DNA from: Staphylococcus debuckii
Lineage (GTDB): Bacteria > Bacillota > Bacilli > Staphylococcales > Staphylococcaceae
Length of the DNA: 64,000 nt
Assembly (NCBI RefSeq): GCF_003718735.1
Contig: NZ_CP033460.1
Location: forward strand, 2,542,001 to 2,606,000
Direction: 5' to 3'
Positions 63,443 to 64,000 of the stretch are shown in pieces. The position numbers and the translations under genes are program-made. The notes beneath the pieces are model-generated. The model saw nothing but the letters and a program-made list of their open reading frames with translations. It did not search any database and had not been told where the DNA came from. Each line of letters begins with the position of its first letter. Position 1 is the first letter of the stretch.

Positions 63443-64000
63443 ATGGTCTTTTTACTACTTTTGGGATTAATAGCTGGAACGATGGTACCCATCCAAACCT
63501 CTATTAATTCTCGATTAATCGAATATACCAAATCATCATTTTATGCGTCTACTATTTCCTTTGCTGTAGGGTCACTCTTTTTAATTATCGTTAATTTAAT
63601 CGTTAATCCTGGCGTTTTTAACGCTAATTACTATCATTTTGATTTTAATTATACTTGGATTGCGGGCGGAATTTTAGGAGTTATTTTCTTAACAGGAAAT
63701 TTAATTTTATTCCCAAGACTCGGTGCTTCCTTAACAGTAATTATCACTATTGCAGGCCAGATTGTAATGGGTGTCTTAATTGATACTTTCGGTTGGTTCG
63801 GTGCAGAAGCGCAACCTTTTACTTTCTTGAAACTGTGCGGCATTCTGCTATTGTTCTTTGGAATCTTTATTATGAACTACTCCAAACAAAGTGGTGCCAC
63901 TGAAACGCAAAATAATCCTTTAGCACTGACAGTATGGCTAGCCATCGGATTCGCCTTTGGATTCGCACCCCCTATCCAAACTGCCATTAACAGTCAATTA
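63443..64000 (+). CDS. DMT-family transporter (DUF606/YdcZ-like), cut by window end
   Basis: The first 186 codons of a membrane protein run to the end of the window with no stop. The ATG at 63443 follows an ideal AAGGAGG (63430-63436). Helices are visible from the start (VFLLLLGLIAGTMVPIQTSI, residues 2-21) and the pattern of alternating helices fits the DUF606 half of the drug/metabolite transporter superfamily. Near residues 171-186, IGFAFGFAPPIQTAIN resembles the first helix, suggesting that a second repeat half begins there. Substrate unknown. The upstream 247-bp gap holds no other gene. Confidence 0.82.
   Translation, partial: MVFLLLLGLIAGTMVPIQTSINSRLIEYTKSSFYASTISFAVGSLFLIIVNLIVNPGVFNANYYHFDFNYTWIAGGILGVIFLTGNLILFPRLGASLTVIITIAGQIVMGVLIDTFGWFGAEAQPFTFLKLCGILLLFFGIFIMNYSKQSGATETQNNPLALTVWLAIGFAFGFAPPIQTAINSQL

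Overview
This 64 kb window is a chromosomal segment of a low-GC Gram-positive bacterium of the genus Staphylococcus. The identification rests on gene content and order. It carries mgrA, sarX and rbf regulators, the vraFG-graSR cationic-peptide system, fhuCBG, divergent abcA/pbp4, the tagDXB, tagG, tagH and tagA wall teichoic acid genes, and mntABC with mntR. These lie in the order I recall from the S. aureus core genome. Several genes are not typical of S. aureus: malate dehydrogenase, a COG0523 GTPase, a second threonyl-tRNA synthetase and 41-bp intergenic repeats. They point to a coagulase-negative species; the S. carnosus/S. simulans group is my best guess, not proven. No phage, IS element, CRISPR array, rRNA or tRNA gene was seen.

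Layout. 1-8 kb: mdh, an aldo/keto reductase, a CobW-like GTPase, mgrA and the cydDC thiol exporter. 8-13 kb: uppP with a striking tandem structured RNA behind it, a coiled-coil protein, a YaiI and a LOG-family protein, a GC-rich repeat-bearing gap, an acetyltransferase and a lipoprotein. 13-19 kb: DUF1129, DUF456, an MFS exporter, a LysR regulator, DUF402, a cupin and YebC. 19-26 kb: sarX next to rbf, a BI-1 protein, a LysM-CHAP wall hydrolase and the Pit phosphate transporter with its DUF47 partner. 26-31 kb: vraG, vraF, graS and graR; graR is frameshifted as written. 31-38 kb: an acetyltransferase, a five-unit 41-bp tandem repeat, an esterase, a YkvI transporter and fhuCBG under a Fur box. 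38-45 kb: a YitT protein, a candidate small RNA, nupC, and abcA/pbp4. 45-54 kb: the wall teichoic acid genes, split between tagH and tagA by about 4 kb. That insert holds a DUF2294 gene, a decayed stretch and a T-box-controlled threonyl-tRNA synthetase whose editing site is destroyed. 54-64 kb: an O-acetyltransferase, an M50 protease, an acetyltransferase, mntR divergent from mntABC (hairpin-rich, RsaC-like 3' region), a Na+/H+ antiporter, two tiny DUF genes, and a DMT transporter cut by the window end.

The common theme is the cell envelope and its stress response: undecaprenyl phosphate recycling (uppP), teichoic acid synthesis and export, PBP4, a LysM amidase-like protein, peptide sensing (graSR-vraFG) and global regulators of surface and biofilm genes (mgrA, sarX, rbf). 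Metal supply forms a second theme (fhu, mnt, COG0523). Most genes end in strong hairpin terminators, many built from a GGGACA...TGTCCC motif repeated across the window.

Most notable items: (1) two tandem copies of a ~122-nt RNA motif behind uppP with compensatory base changes; (2) the editing-dead ThrRS paralogue with its own promoter and T-box inside the teichoic acid locus; (3) the graR frameshift in a homopolymer; (4) a promoter-to-terminator small RNA candidate upstream of nupC; (5) 41-bp palindromic-ended tandem repeats at two loci.
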